From: Guyanagaster necrorhizus
Lineage: Eukaryota; Basidiomycota; Agaricomycetes; Agaricales; Physalacriaceae
Direction: 5' to 3'
Assembly (NCBI RefSeq): GCF_019112545.1
Contig: NW_025064891.1
Span: 399,311-463,310 of the forward strand
Length of the DNA: 64,000 nucleotides
In this document: one piece after another, positions 46,397-57,714 of the stretch
Position numbering within the stretch: position 1 is the first letter of the stretch
How the letters are laid out: the number at the start of each line of letters is the position of its first letter
Notes under the pieces: model-generated
What the model saw: the letters and a program-made list of their open reading frames with translations, nothing else
Database searches by the model: none
Told to the model about the DNA's origin: nothing
Position numbers and translations under genes: made by a program

Positions 46397-47266
46397 CTAC
46401 TTCTTCCCGGCAGTAAGTTGAAGATGTGCACTGTACTCGTCATAGGGAAGCTTGGAAACAGGGATATCCCTCCACAAGTCTGGCGTCAAGAACGCATATG
46501 TTTTGGTGATCTGTGAAACAGTCAGCCACAAGGTTACACTGATAAGAGTATTAATAACTTACGGCGGCAAAAGTTGCTTTCAAGAAGTTACCCATTGTCG
46601 CGGTAGAACCTTTCGACTGAGTGTACACATCCTCGACACCAGCAAGCTGCAATATACGCTTCGAGGCAGGTGCAGCGACGATCCCAGTTCCCCGCGGTGC
46701 CGGGATAAGACGACACATGACGGAACCGACTTTTCCACTGACTTTGGAGGGCACCGTATGGGGTGCACCGAGAGCAGCACCCCAGTAACCTCTTCGCACA
46801 GGGATGACAGAGAGCTTGGCGAGAATGATGGCACCACGGATAGCTGTTGCGACTTCCTTCGCGCATTTGACTCCCAATCCAACGTGACCGTCGAAGTCTC
46901 CGATGGCAACGAACGCCTTGAAACGAGTGCGCTGACCAGCACGAGTTTGCTTTTGGACGGGCATGATCTTCATAACTTCGTCCTTGAGTTTGGGCAAGAA
47001 GTAGTCGATAATTTGGAACTCCTTGACGGGCAGGGAGAAAAGGTAGATTTCCTCCATGGATTTGATCTTTCCATCCTTAACAAGACGGCCGAGCTTGGTG
47101 ACGGGAACCCTGAGGCGAGATGAATGGATGTCTGTAAATAAGAGGACAGTTCATACCATTCCTTCTCATCGTCCTTGCGAGCGCCACGACGGGGTCCTCT
47201 TCGTCCCCTTCCCCTGTCACCACGCCCACGACCGAATCCGCCACGTCCTCTGGGAGCATCAGCCAT
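46397..47266 (-). CDS. RPS2: 40S ribosomal protein S2 (uS5)
   Basis: uS5 sits near the mRNA entry channel of the small ribosomal subunit and contributes to decoding accuracy. The N-terminus [19 protein letters not shown] is the RG-rich tail of eukaryotic S2, a known arginine-methylation target. Then come [20 protein letters not shown] sequence, [80 protein letters not shown] and [20 protein letters not shown]. The C-terminus is [14 protein letters not shown]...LQLTAGKK. Introns lie after the RG-rich exon and before TKTYAFL. The length of roughly 255 residues is normal. It is head-to-head with the antizyme gene. Confidence 0.96.
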
Positions 47267-47701
47267 TGTAGTTGTTGAAAATTCTAAATACAAGACTGGT
47301 TAGTCAACGTTATCCAAACAGACAGAGGCTCATCCAGCCGAATTATGCTCATAATTGGCCCAAGAAAGCACGATATGAGTAGACATTGACAGTACGAGGG
47401 CCCTGGGACAAAGCGGACTCACTTTTATTGAGCTCGCTGTCTTTGACGGTGAAGAGGCTTCCTTCACTTCTCGTTCTTCAAAATTTAGTTGCGTTTGCCG
47501 GAGCAAGCCGAGTCCCGATGAGTCAGCAACTTGGTCCGGCAGCGCCACCGCTCCTTAACCTAACCCTTAACGCCCATCTGACTTCCTGGCTCCTTTTCAT
47601 ATTTTTGTGCGTTTTGCTCAATTCTCCTCTAACTGTGCTGCGTGACTCATTTTTTATATGCCAGGAATTTTACCGCTGAAATCGTACCAAGTTGGCACCC
47701 C
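47267..47701. promoter_or_regulatory. Divergent promoter of RPS2 and antizyme
   Basis: This 435-bp head-to-head interval contains RPS2 5' UTR sequence. A pyrimidine-rich stretch near 47570-47650 could be part of either promoter. No specific site can be asserted. Confidence 0.45.
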
Positions 47702-48746
47702 ATGTCGTTGAATTCCATGTCCAACTTTGCCAAACGGAAATCTAGTCTTTGCCCCACGTAAGTCGCTATTTCCTTTCTGTCTAACTGCCGTTCAGAATTG
47801 ATGAGTATGTCTTTGTAGCAACGGTCGTCTAACCGTTGGAGATGGGGCTTCTTTCTCTCTCGACACCGATCCTAGTGTGCTTGCCGTCTGCCAAATGCAG
47901 GGCACTGACGATTTGTACTACTACTCTACTACGTTCTCTGGTGGACCTGGGGTGAGTTTTCTAACATCTACTGTAGCATCTGGGTACTCAAGTCGGCTCT
48001 TAGTGGCGCTTTTGACGTCCCTAATCCAAAATGCCCTCCAGACAGAGGGTCGTCGGACCGTGTGACAGGCAGTCCGGCGTCGATTCTCTCTTCATCTCCA
48101 ATTACCCTTTCATCTTCCTCAGACTCTAATTATATCAACAAACATATCGTCTATCCTCATGCCAAGCCCCCTATTACGACCGTGGATTGTTCTCGTGCTT
48201 GCGCCGCTGTTCCCGTTACGATACCCAGGGCTCCGTCTGTGCTTTCCACCCCACCCCTGACCCCCGACGACGGCAGTGTTTGTAGCGCCAGCGGGTCAGA
48301 CATTGACGCCGACCAGAAGGATGCGCTGGACTTTGTTATGACGATCTTTCCATTCCAGGGATTGAAGGCCTTGCCCTACGCTAAACGTGTTACCATCACC
48401 GCCTCAAGTCTGGGCCCAAATTTTAGCGGCATGGTATTGGAGTTGCCGGGCAAGCCGAGAACCTTGTATGTCGATGGCAAGAGCGCACAGTCTGTTAGTC
48501 TTCGAGAGAGGTGAGTAGGAATACCTGGATTCCTTTACTTGGTGCTGACCTCATGTTAGCGTCGTTGCCCTTTTGGATCTTGCCGATGAGCAATTGGCAT
48601 GCTCTGCCCTTATCATCGTTTTGGAAAGGTCTTCGCCTACCTTGAGTCAGCTCCTCCATTCTCTCATGTACGCTGGGGGATCTGTGGTGACCAAACCTCC
48701 ATTCGACGTTGATCCTGCTTTTGTCTTGGTGGGCCTGGAGATTTAG
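47702..48746 (+). CDS. OAZ: Ornithine decarboxylase antizyme, made by +1 ribosomal frameshift
   Basis: Antizyme binds ornithine decarboxylase, sends it to the proteasome without ubiquitin, and blocks polyamine uptake. ORF1 begins MSLNSMSNFAKRKSSLCPTN (intron after CPT), runs LTVGDGASFSLDTDPSVLAV and YYYSTTFSGGPG. After a 52-nt intron (47952-48003) it ends WRF-stop at TTT TGA (48010-48015). In the +1 frame the protein continues DVPNPKCPPDRGSSDRV through ITASSLGPNFSGMVLELPG to the antizyme core SVVALLDLADEQLACSALII and LLHSLMYAGGSVVTKPP, ending FVLVGLEI. The junction GGPGWRF/DVPNPK parallels the animal GGGWCS/DAPHPP. The sequence TGG CGC TTT TGA C matches the position of the known antizyme shift site (animal TGG TGC TCC TGA T). 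A 50-nt intron precedes SVVALL. Expression should rise with polyamines. Confidence 0.92.
48004..48016 (+). promoter_or_regulatory. OAZ: Programmed +1 frameshift site of antizyme mRNA
   Basis: TGG CGC TTT TGA C: translation of ORF1 stops at TGA (48013-48015) unless the ribosome skips one base after TTT, reading GAC next. The upstream WRF codons and downstream DVP match the antizyme shift context. It lies seven bases into its exon, so splicing assembles the upstream part of the signal. Confidence 0.88.
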
Positions 48747-48919
48747 ACGCCGTGGATGGACTATCGTCTTTTGCTCAAGTTTTTGTACCTGTTTCGCATT
48801 TTCAAAAAGCGCGCGCACTATCACCATGTTTATTTAGTTGAATGTTTGTAAATGTAGCCATCAACAAACATCTATAGTTGACCACAACCATCTGGCACGG
48901 CTAACATTGCTGCATAAAC

Positions 48920-49933
48920 ATGTCTGCCCTGCTGAAGGTTGTCAAGGCTGTATTTAACATATTCTGTGGTGGATCATCCCAAGAACCCAGCAAGCCACAA
49001 GAGCAATCTCCTCCTCCATTTCACCAGCCAGAGCAGCATCAACCGGTATTTCAGCCACCTCATCAACCGTCTCCCCCACATTATCCACCGTCACCACATA
49101 GACCACCAAAGCATGAGGTAACAGAGTTGCTTACTCAGCACTCTTTGATCACTCGCTGAAAAGTCTACGACAGGACGACAACCAGAAAAACCAGCAGAAT
49201 GAATACTACATCGACCTTCGTGCGCGCGCCAATAAAGAAGGGGATGAAATGGCTAAATGTTTCAGTGAAAGCCATGAAGCCTATAGTTGCGGTGATGGTG
49301 CTAGAGCCAAGGAACTCTCAAGCCAAGGGAAAAAACACCAACAAAAAATGGAACAGTTGAACAAAGAGGCGAGTGATTGGATTTTCGTTGGTCAGTACAT
49401 ACTAGCCACTCTGCACTTGATGCTCATCCTCACGGTATCAGTAGAAAACAACCGTGTAAGCCGGTTGTGCGCCACGGTTGCCCAACATGCTAACTCCGTT
49501 ATTCAGGATAGCAAACCTGGGGAGATTGACCTGCACGGCCTTTATGTCAAAGAAGCCATTGCACGTACAGATATTGTCCTTGAAGAAGCGAAGCAAAGAG
49601 GTGACTCTGAAATTAGGCTCATCGTCGGTACGTACAGACTACGCAAACCGTTTCATTCAAGTTGAACCCTGGATCGTAGGTAAAGGCTTGCACTCCAAGG
49701 GGGGCGCAGCAAAAATAAGGCCAGCTGTTGAGAACGTGATGCGCAAGTAAGTCAGCGTCCCCGCTGTAAGGTTTAACTGACCTGATTCGTACAGACACCA
49801 GTTGGTCGCAGAGCTGGACCCCTCAAATTCCGGCGTCCTTGTAGTGCACCTTAATGGAGCGAGAGGCGGAGGCGTCGGGCCGGACGAAATTGTGCGCCGG
49901 CTTGACCGCGATAATGTTTGTGTAGTCATGTGA
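48920..49933 (+). CDS. DUF1771-SMR domain protein
   Basis: This is a small protein with the SMR (MutS-related) nuclease-type fold and its usual DUF1771 helical partner. The N-terminus MSALLKVVKAVFNIFCGGSS leads to a Pro/Gln/His-rich stretch. After an intron comes DUF1771: YIDLRARANKEGDEMAKCFS, AKELSSQGKKHQQKMEQLNK. Two introns then flank a tiny exon coding VENNR, leading to DSKPGEIDLHGLYVKEAIAR. The SMR domain has the DLHGL motif, a middle block EIRLIVGKGLHSKGG with the HSxGG loop, and LRPAVE-like sequence KIRPAVENVMRK. It ends LDRDNVCVVM. Both hallmark SMR motifs (LDxHG-like and HSxGG) are present, so it may bind or cut RNA. Related fungal genes are linked to RNA quality control. Confidence 0.85.
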
Positions 49934-50008
49934 ATTGTAATTATTTAAATAAAAATAAAAATACTCCAACCGTGGGCCAGGGCCACGTGGCTGCCCACTG
50001 TCTCAACG

Positions 50009-51382
50009 ATGCTCTTTCTGCAGATATTGTCGATCCTTTCACTCTTAGTGTTCCCTACTGCCCATGCCGGCAGCAACAATTTCGGCGATTCCTGCTCCCA
50101 GGGCGACAATCGCCTCCAAGCTGGCACCTACCAATTCTACAGCGACTGCAATTCTCAGACCTACTGTGCTTCCAACTCGACATGCGCCCACAAAGGGTGC
50201 AGAAAGGACGATTTTCCCTTTGGATATACGAACCCTGATTCATTCCCTCCCAAGTGCTCTCGCGGCCAGTTCTGCCCCGACGAGCAGGACCAGTGTTTAG
50301 ATGTCCTTGCTGTTGGCAGCCCTTGTCAGCTCAATAGAGATGGTACTTTTAATTCATCCGGTTTGCTTGCACTTGACAAAGTCTGCATTTACTATTCGAA
50401 GACCAATGTGAAGGACCTCCCAACTTCAAAGAGCTCGCCGACGAGAGCAACCTCGGCCTCAACGTCAATGGATCCGTCTGTCTCAACAACATTTGCATGT
50501 TAGTGTAGTCCGCCTGGACTAGACATCCTGAATTTACGCATCTTCAGGTGGGCCAACGTGACTGAAGGTGGAACCTGCGTGGTCGAGAACACGGCCTACA
50601 TCGCGTATGGAACCAATCAAGAGTACATCGACATCGTATCTCGGTCAGTTATACGTCATCCAAGGGTGGTGACGGATGTGCTGACCAGCTCTTCAGCGGT
50701 AACTGTCGCTTAGGTCTGTACTGCGATTCTCAGCAGCTTATATGTATCAAGAACAAGGATCTCGGTCAAAGTTGTGACGCCGATAAAGAGTAGGTGTATC
50801 GGTGACCGCTTTGTATTTTCCTTCTTGAACCAGCCTAGGTGCTCCACGTACAACTGCCTCAGCTCTGGTATTTGTGGCGAAAGCCCAAGAACGCCACGTC
50901 ATTTTGGTGCTTGGGTATATGTGATTGTATGCATTGGTGTTTTCGGAGGTAAGGTTTCTGCATTGCCTATATCCGCTCTTCTAAAAAAGCGCACATTTTC
51001 CAGGCATGTTTGGTACACTCTTTGGATTGTTCTTCTTGCATCGGTCACAAAGAGAACAAGAGAGAGAAAAACGAATGCAGTATTGGAAAGAGCAGGTTCG
51101 TTAAAACGCGAGACTGACGATCATCAATTGTTCACGAACGGGTAGAATGCTTTCCATCAAAGTCTCGCTCAGATGCGCGAAGCCGCCCGCAACTCGATTA
51201 TGTCTCTGGGAAACAGTACTCGCAGCACGATGTACAGCCGCGACGGTGGGAATTCCGACGATTCCCATCAGCCCATTCTCCAGCATGGTGGCCCGAAGGC
51301 ATCAAATTTGCGACATGTTGCTGACGATGGGAGCCTTTACGACGAGGGTCTTGCGCAAAGGAGAGACGATGGACGCTTTTAG
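50009..51382 (+). CDS. Secreted-type single-pass membrane protein, Cys-rich ectodomain
   Basis: A signal peptide (MLFLQILSILSLLVFPTAHA) opens about 250 residues rich in cysteine (FGDSCSQGDNRLQAGTYQFY; NSTCAHKGCRKDDFPFGY; CSRGQFCPDEQDQCLDVLAV; GNCRLGLYCDSQQLICIKNK; CSTYNCLSSGICG). The membrane helix WVYVIVCIGVFGGMFGTLFG follows, with a basic cytosolic start HRSQREQEREKRMQYWKEQ and a Ser/Asp-rich tail ending LAQRRDDGRF. Five introns are needed. One 59-nt intron (about 50344-50402) joins QLNRD to DQCEGPPNFKEL, and without it the frame closes early. The Cys spacing suggests disulfide-rich modules like those of fungal wall sensors or receptors. I cannot name the family or the ligand. Confidence 0.72.
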
Positions 51383-51508
51383 ATTAATAAACACTACGTT
51401 GTAGTTGACCGTTTTTTTTTTGGATTCTTTAATACTTAATTTTCATATTGTTTGGCATGAGCGTGATTCCAGAACGGGCATTCCCTTCACTGCACAGTCA
51501 AGACGGCC

Positions 51509-52522
51509 ATGGCCTCGGTTTCGTCAATGGAGACGGTCACTCCTCACGCACCGCCGTCCTTGCCTCCCTCGCCAACGGAAGAGGAGGACCTCACTCGTCT
51601 GCGACCTTGGGACGAGTCTTCTCGTGCAGACAAGCGACGAAAGGGCAAACAGCGAGCAGGAGACGTCGATAGTGACTACTCTGACGTCGTAGAGGACTCC
51701 GCAAGTTCTGACACGGACCAGCCAATGGCGTCTGGCTCGTCGTACCCGCCAATGCGTGAGGATGAATTCGAGACAAAACGTGTTGAGGAGGTCAGCAGCT
51801 CTCGCTAACTAAGAATGCTTGTTTCTCATCAATGACGCTCTCCTAGACCCTGCGGCGCTGGGAGGTTGCTGAACGACAACGACGGAAGGCTGCACGACAG
51901 GCAACGACACACGAGGCTCCCAGTAACCAGCCGCCTTCATCATTGGTCGATGGCGTCAGTCGGCGTGCCAGTTCATTGTGGACAGCGACTAAATCCAGCT
52001 CCAAATACCTTCGTCATCATCATTCTGTGCTTAAATCCCGAGATTCCATTGATTCCGTGCCGCTAGAAGCTCTTTCTCCTATTCCAGATTCTTTTCCGTC
52101 CAACAGCCGTGCTCCGTCCTCAGAAAATCCTTTTGAAACCCCTGCAGAGGCAGTGTCGCCGTTTACAGACTCGTACCAGATGCAGGAGCTTTCGGACGTG
52201 GACCAACAAACAGTCAATTCATCTGATATACGCCATCCACCCCCGAGTCCTCTTGATCTGCCTCCTCCACGTATCTCGCCGCTCGTTAATAAGCCCCCGC
52301 CTGCAACGAGGTCACCTCAAACAAACATGATTCCAAGTGAACGTCAAGGTAATGCTCAGAAAGACGTGCCTTCAGACGGACGGTGGTGGCATGAGTGGTT
52401 GTGTGGTTGCGGCGAGGATAGAGAGAGTTCCACGATCCAGGTGCGTATCTGTTTCCGACATGGAAACGTTTCTGAAATTCATTCCTTCGTCCCAGGGTGG
52501 AAGGACGAATCCGTTTGAGTAA
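51509..52522 (+). CDS. Uncharacterised Ser/Pro-rich protein with conserved WWHEWLCGC tail
   Basis: The family is unknown. The start MASVSSMETVTPHAPPSLPP is followed by a basic KRRKGKQRAGD and an acidic Ser-rich run. An intron after RVEE joins TLRRWEVAERQRRKAARQA, a basic helix. Long Ser/Pro disorder follows (ENPFETPAEAVSPFTDSY; HPPPSPLDLPPPRISPLVNK). The C-terminal block GRWWHEWLCGCGEDRESSTI plus a final exon GGRTNPFE is compact and may be a conserved motif. A final 50-nt intron precedes GGRTNPFE. Cys-Gly-Cys after a tryptophan-rich segment hints at membrane binding or lipidation, but that is a guess. Length is about 310 residues. Confidence 0.6.
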
Positions 52523-53098
52523 ATCGCAATACCTTTATATTACTTTCATCGTGTGGGACCCATGATTCACTGTATCAAATCGGACAGCATAATTCCATCA
52601 CTTGTTACAACCTTACGAAACGTTTACTTGCTTCAAGTGAATGCATGGCATTTGGTGTCCAAGATCCGCCAAAATTCGGGCAGGATCTCTGCTAGCGATT
52701 CATACTCTAGTCTTTCCTCTAAATCCAAATCATGTAATGCTTCCAGGTTCGGCACGACTCCGCGAGTAGATTACTACAAGTACTCACAGCTTCCGCAGCC
52801 GTCGCACCCGTACTACAGGTCCTATGCCAGTGTAAGAACGAGCATCTACGGACCTGAAAAAGCATAATGCATACCAAAATCACCAGCAAAGAACGCTTCT
52901 TGCCATGAACTGATTTCAGGGATCGACATGATATTTCAAGTCAATGCTGAATATTTATTATTAATGGTTCCGGTAGTTGAAAAACGGATCAGATCATGCC
53001 GAGATTAGATCAGATCGTACCATGCGGGCCCTTATCTACACCGCTCACCAGTTCACCACCACTGGGCGACTAACGTACACGCCAACAATCCTGCAGCA
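52523..53098. other. Intergenic: promoter of bleomycin hydrolase
   Basis: This 576-bp interval contains one plus-strand ORF (52553-52867) whose C-terminal part is Ser/Tyr/Pro-rich (RVDYYKYSQLPQPSHPYYRS). It starts from a weak context and has no recognised domain. I did not call it a gene. Confidence 0.4.
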
Positions 53099-54965
53099 AT
53101 GGGAGCAGCGCCTTCGCTTCCACAGGAAACGAGGACCTACGACGAGAAGCAGTCTGTTCGCGGTGTAGCTGCCTCGTTTGCCTCCGTTTCTCTCCAAGAT
53201 ACTGCCTTATCGCCCAGTGGTTCGTTGTTGATGGACAATGTAGCGAAATGGGAGGGAAGTGTATCTGCAGATACCAAGACCCAACTTGCCCGTACCATTC
53301 TTTCTCATTCCGACATCCGTTCAGCACTCATTTCTCGCGACTCTGTCATTGCTGATACCTATATCTTTAACAATGAGATAGACTTCAAGACTGGACCTAT
53401 CACCAATCAGAAGTCCAGTGGTCGATGCTGGTTATTTGCAACCACCAACGTCCTGCGTTACGAAGTGATGAAGAAACTCAAGTTGAAGGAATTCCAACTT
53501 TCTCAGGTGATATCATTTCTCTACAATATCCTTCCCGGCAAATTTTGACGCAGTATGTTATTAATACAGTCTTATCTCTTCTTCTGGGATAAACTCAACA
53601 AGGCCAACTATTATCTCGAACTATCCATCGAGCTTGCTGACCGCCCTCTTGATGATCGGCTTGTTTCCCACCTTGCTGGAGATTTAGTAAGCGACGGTGG
53701 TCAGTTCGATATGGCTGTCAACCTTCTACAGAATTACGGCGTTGTACCCCAAGCTCTTTATCCCGAATCAACTCATTCTTCTCTTTCTTCGCCACTCAAT
53801 GCCCTTCTGAAGACGAAATTACGCGAACACGCGCTCATTCTCCGTGCTCTCTCGAGCGATTTGAAAGCTCAAGCTTTTTCACCGGCCGCCATCCAGGCGA
53901 CCCTCCGCGCTGAAAAGGAAAAGTTAATGAAAGAAATCTATACTATCATGACTGCCACTCTTGGTGTGCCTCCCATGCCAGATAAGCTGTTTGTCTGGGA
54001 ATATTATGATACAGATAGTAAGGCCGGAAGATGGGAAGGCACACCACTTGAGTTCCTGGAACAGAACGCGTCTAAGCCATATCCTGTAGGTCACGCTCTT
54101 CCTATTTGCATACCGAATTGAAAGCTTGGTTTCACAGGCTAAAGAATTCTTTTCGCTGATCAACGATCCCCGCAATGAATACTCTAAATTGTATACTGTG
54201 GACAAGCTCGGTAACATTTGGGGCGGTCGGCCAGTGCTTTGTCAGTATTTTTACGTCCTCTTTCAACTATCTCCTTGCTTCATTTTCGACTCCAGACATC
54301 AATACGGAAATTGAGAATATGAAGAACACTGTGGTGAAGGTATCAATTTATCGCTGGGAAGTCAACAGCGAATTCTAACGAAATGGGGACAGATGATCAA
54401 AGCAGGTTTGCCGGTCTTCTTCGGGTGTGACGTAGGGAAATTCTCAGATAGAGATGCGGGTGTAATGGATCCCGACCTCTTCAAGTACGAGGTATGCGGA
54501 TACGACCCTCTAACTCGTTACCCTAGTCACTCAGTGACATACGTAGACCGCATTTGACATCACACTTGGCCTTACAAAGGCCCAGCGTTTGCAAGTGAAT
54601 GAGTCGTCTATGACCCATGCGATGGTTATCACGGCGGTCCATTTAGACCAGGACGGTAAACCTGTCAGGTACAAAGTGGAGAATTCCTGGGGCGAGACTG
54701 CTGGAAATAAAGGCTATTACCTGATGACTGATAAGTGGTTCGAAGAGTATGTTACGTTCATACTACGAGCAATTTCATCTCTTACTGTCATCTTGCAGAT
54801 TTGTGTACCAAGTTGTCGTTCCCAAATCTCTCGCTTCCAAGGAGCTTGTGAAGATTGTTGAGACGGGAAATGCAATCGTATTGCCTCCTTGGGACCCTAT
54901 GGTGAGTTCAGCGCTGCGTCACCACTATTGTGCTCATAACAACTCATCAGGGATCTTTGGCGTAA
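53099..54965 (+). CDS. BLH1: Bleomycin hydrolase / cysteine aminopeptidase (C1B)
   Basis: This is a papain-fold cytosolic aminopeptidase that forms hexamers (yeast Lap3/Blh1) and degrades peptides and homocysteine thiolactone. The catalytic cysteine is in TNQKSSGRCWLFATTNVLRY (the Gln of the oxyanion hole precedes it). The catalytic histidine is in NESSMTHAMVITAVHLDQDG and the asparagine in YKVENSWGETAGNKGYYLMT. Other family segments are present: FFWDKLNKANYYLELSIELA, DGGQFDMAVNLLQNYGVVPQ and MIKAGLPVFFGCDVGKFSDR. After a final intron the C-terminus reads VLPPWDPMGSLA. The usual last residues of the family also project into the active site. Start 53099 gives MGAAPSLPQETRTYDEKQSV. About eight introns are inferred. 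Confidence 0.93.
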
Positions 54966-55084
54966 AGTATGGTATGGTAGTGAATTGATGTAAACGACGG
55001 AATGATTTATGCAGACTGATCCGATTGTCGTCGCGCAGTAACTGGCCGCGATCAGCGTGAGACTGCACCGGTTGCTCTGGAGAG

Positions 55085-56739
55085 ATGGTAATCATAAGTA
55101 CGTCCAAGATGTGCCTCGACATGCGGCCTATCCTGACCGCCAACCTGAATTCAACGCCCATTCGTCTCTCCTTCATCCATTACTCTTTCTTTCTTGATGT
55201 CCGCCTCGCAGACTGGTGCTGGATTTCGAATTCGAGGTCCTTCATTTTTTGGATGGATTCCAATCGTTTGGGCAGCTCTCAAGCTCAAAGAGGCCCATGA
55301 ATGTGAGCCCAAGTCGTGTCCCTTCTTGTGATAAACATCGACCATTGTGAAATAGACAATAAAGTTGCTAGCGATGAGGAGGGTGCTGCTGTTGCTGCTG
55401 CAGACCACCTTCCGTCGTATACAGATGACGACAACGAAGAAGCAGTTAGTCTACTCAACACTGAAGATGCCGCAACCCGCAGAATGAAGCACAAACGACC
55501 TAAAGCGTGTTGCATGTGCTGTGGTTTGAAGTGGGTCCTTTCTTTGAGCCAAATTCAGAAAACGTAATCGTTTCCCAGTTGCTCGCTGTTCTGGAAGGCA
55601 CTCGGAATTGTCTTCACAGGCTTTGGGCTATTTTACACCATCCAGTTGATCAAATGGGCTGTTGCTGTTGGTGAACATGTCTTTTTTTACAAGATCACAC
55701 ACACTAATCCACCACTCCTAGCCTGCTCCTACCGGTCTTGAAAACATGCCAGCATACAGCAGTTCCCTTGGATGTCTTACTGCTCCATATGTCTTCGAAG
55801 GCGGCAAAACCACAGTCCAGGTTCCAGTCGGCGACAAGTTTGAACATTCCATCGACATTCATGGCGGTGCTGTCGGAACAATTGTACTCGCTGAAGGTAC
55901 CGCAGACTCGGCTGACGTTTCTTATCAAGTTACTATGAGAACCGACAATGAGTCGTTGCTCAAACACGTGTCCCTTGCGTATCCTACCGAGCAGATGAAG
56001 AACAGTCGTCTCTTAGTCTCTACGCCGCGGCTGGAGGAATCATCTTGCATGCGTTTTGATATCATTATGCACATCCCTCCCAACTTGAAGAAATTGCATG
56101 TGGCCTCGGTAAGCTTTACGCATTGTTAAAATCGAAATTTTTGTTCAACGTCAAGTATAGCACACTTTGACTCACGTCCAATTCGACCCGGATTCTCAAG
56201 TCGACCTGGATAGCGTCTTCGTTACTTTGTATGCCACGAAGCGTAACAACCTGATTTTACCTCATGAACGTTTCTTGGCGGATGCATTGATACTTGAAGT
56301 TTATCGCGGATGGATCGTCGGTGACGCTGCTGTCGTCAATAGGACCTCTATTGTGACGCAACGAGGCGATGGCGTCGCAAATGTTAGGGTTCATCCAGTC
56401 TCGTCAACTTTCCCCGCATCGTTCGACACTGTGACCGGGGCTGGTCGCACAGATGTATCTTATATCGAAAGCCCTTCATCTTCTCACAGGCCCATTCGTA
56501 GCGACCACACTTCGTCGATGAACGGAGATATCTATCTGAGCTATCGTGACGCCAGATTTTCCGGTTTGGTTGCGCTCCATTCCGGTTCGTACAGTGCTAC
56601 AGGTTTACAGTCTGCAACAGAGCTACCTGGTTCTCGTGATGGAAAATCCGGAAAAGCCTGGACCCACTATGTCGGGGATCAGGATGGCGGGGATGAGATT
56701 TTGGTGAATTCTCGAGGGTGGACAGGCCTTTATTTCTGA
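55085..56739 (+). CDS. DUF7330-type fungal membrane protein (start uncertain)
   Basis: This is a fungal protein of unknown function that resembles the DUF7330 group, with a membrane helix near the N-terminus. The well-supported part reads HLPSYTDDDNEEAVSLLN, a cysteine patch RPKACCMCCGLNCSLFWKAL, the helix GIVFTGFGLFYTIQLIKWAV, then PAPTGLENMPAYSSSLGCLT, KTTVQVPVGDKFEHSIDIHG, and a beta-rich C-terminal domain through SMNGDIYLSYRDARFSGLVA to GGDEILVNSRGWTGLYF. The 5' end is unresolved. A plausible exon (55212-55302, FRIRGPSFFGWIPIVWAALK) splices in frame to the main part (intron of 53 nt ending at TAG before AATAAAG). An ATG at 55085-55087 followed at once by a GT donor could be the start. The start codon is the weakest part of this model. 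Confidence 0.62.
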
Positions 56740-56795
56740 GTTATTTTGCATGAGAATATATAGAGGGAATACCGATTAAATAATCATTACTACTG

Positions 56796-57499
56796 CTATG
56801 ATTCAGGGTCGACTGAAGATGACAATCGAGAATCCTCTTGCGGGGGACTTGGTCTAGAATACAAAGTACGAGCCTCCTGCAGTTTTGTTCGCCGCACAAG
56901 GACTGCTTGGGCAACGATGATAATAACAGTCTGAGGTCTGGTGTAAATGCAAAGACAGACAAACTGGGCATTTCTACTTACTGCGATGAGACCAACAATT
57001 ATCAGACGGTCCTTCCAGCGGTCGTCAACCGCGCCACCCTCGTATAATTCACTATGGCGCCGAACGTGCATTGCCCTCCGTGCTGCAGTAGTCGCCTGTT
57101 GGCCTCCGCTAACGGCATCAAGCCTAGACGTCGTCTTTCCACGGAGAACGTTGTAAGCGTCTGTTATGGATTGGAATCGAGCATGCGCCAATTCGGAGGA
57201 CACGGACAAATCTACCGTGTCAGGATGGTACAGACGGACAAGTTCATAGTCTAGCGGCTGTCGTTCAGTTTGCTGCAAGTCAGGAAACAGCAACGCGTAC
57301 ATCTTGCTTTGACATCCTCTGGTGATGCAGAACGCGGCAGGTGAAATATTTGGTGCGGCGTCGGATTCGAATTTTGAGGGAAAGGATAGGAATTAGGTTT
57401 CGTAGCCAGTGAACGTCTCGATGTTTCGTGGAAAGACAAGAGACGACGAGCCAGGACTAACTGCGTCGCTCGGAAGCAGCTGTACATGGACATGGACAT
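56796..57499 (-). CDS. J-domain protein, probably mitochondrial
   Basis: This is an Hsp70 co-chaperone of the DnaJ class. The N-terminus MSMSMYSCFRATQLVLARRL with LSFHETSRRSLATKP is rich in Arg and Ser and fits a mitochondrial presequence. The J domain has PHQIFHLPRSASPEDVKARY, YELVRLYHPDTVDLSVSSEL (HPD present) and AHARFQSITDAYNVLRGKTT. After the domain come LDAVSGGQQATTAARRAMHV and a hydrophobic segment TVIIIVAQAVLVRRTKLQEA that could anchor it in the inner membrane. A 50-nt intron joins KAR to YYELV, and a 51-nt intron restores the frame before TVIIIV. There is no zinc finger or substrate domain. The family is DNAJC-like, but I cannot name the orthologue. Confidence 0.75.
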
Positions 57500-57714
57500 A
57501 GCCGTTCAGTTACAAGTGTCAACTCCGCCACAATTCCTTTCATGAAGTGTTCTTGGAATCCCATTAGTGATACAGATGATATCTACACGATGATTAGACT
57601 CCTAGAGAGCTGCAAGTAAATGAGTGACTATATACCAAGGTCCCTAGGGGCCCGAAATGCGATATTCTATGAAAAATAATGTGCACGAGAAAGTAAATCT
57701 ATGTGCGTAATGGA

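Noticed and set aside
46551..47123. Long plus-strand ORF (46452-47123) opposite RPS2
   Set aside because: It is the complement of a highly conserved ribosomal protein gene. Its codons make no recognisable protein.
52553..52867. Plus-strand ORF between two genes
   Set aside because: No recognised domain or convincing start context. It could be the promoter/5' UTR of bleomycin hydrolase. I kept it as intergenic.
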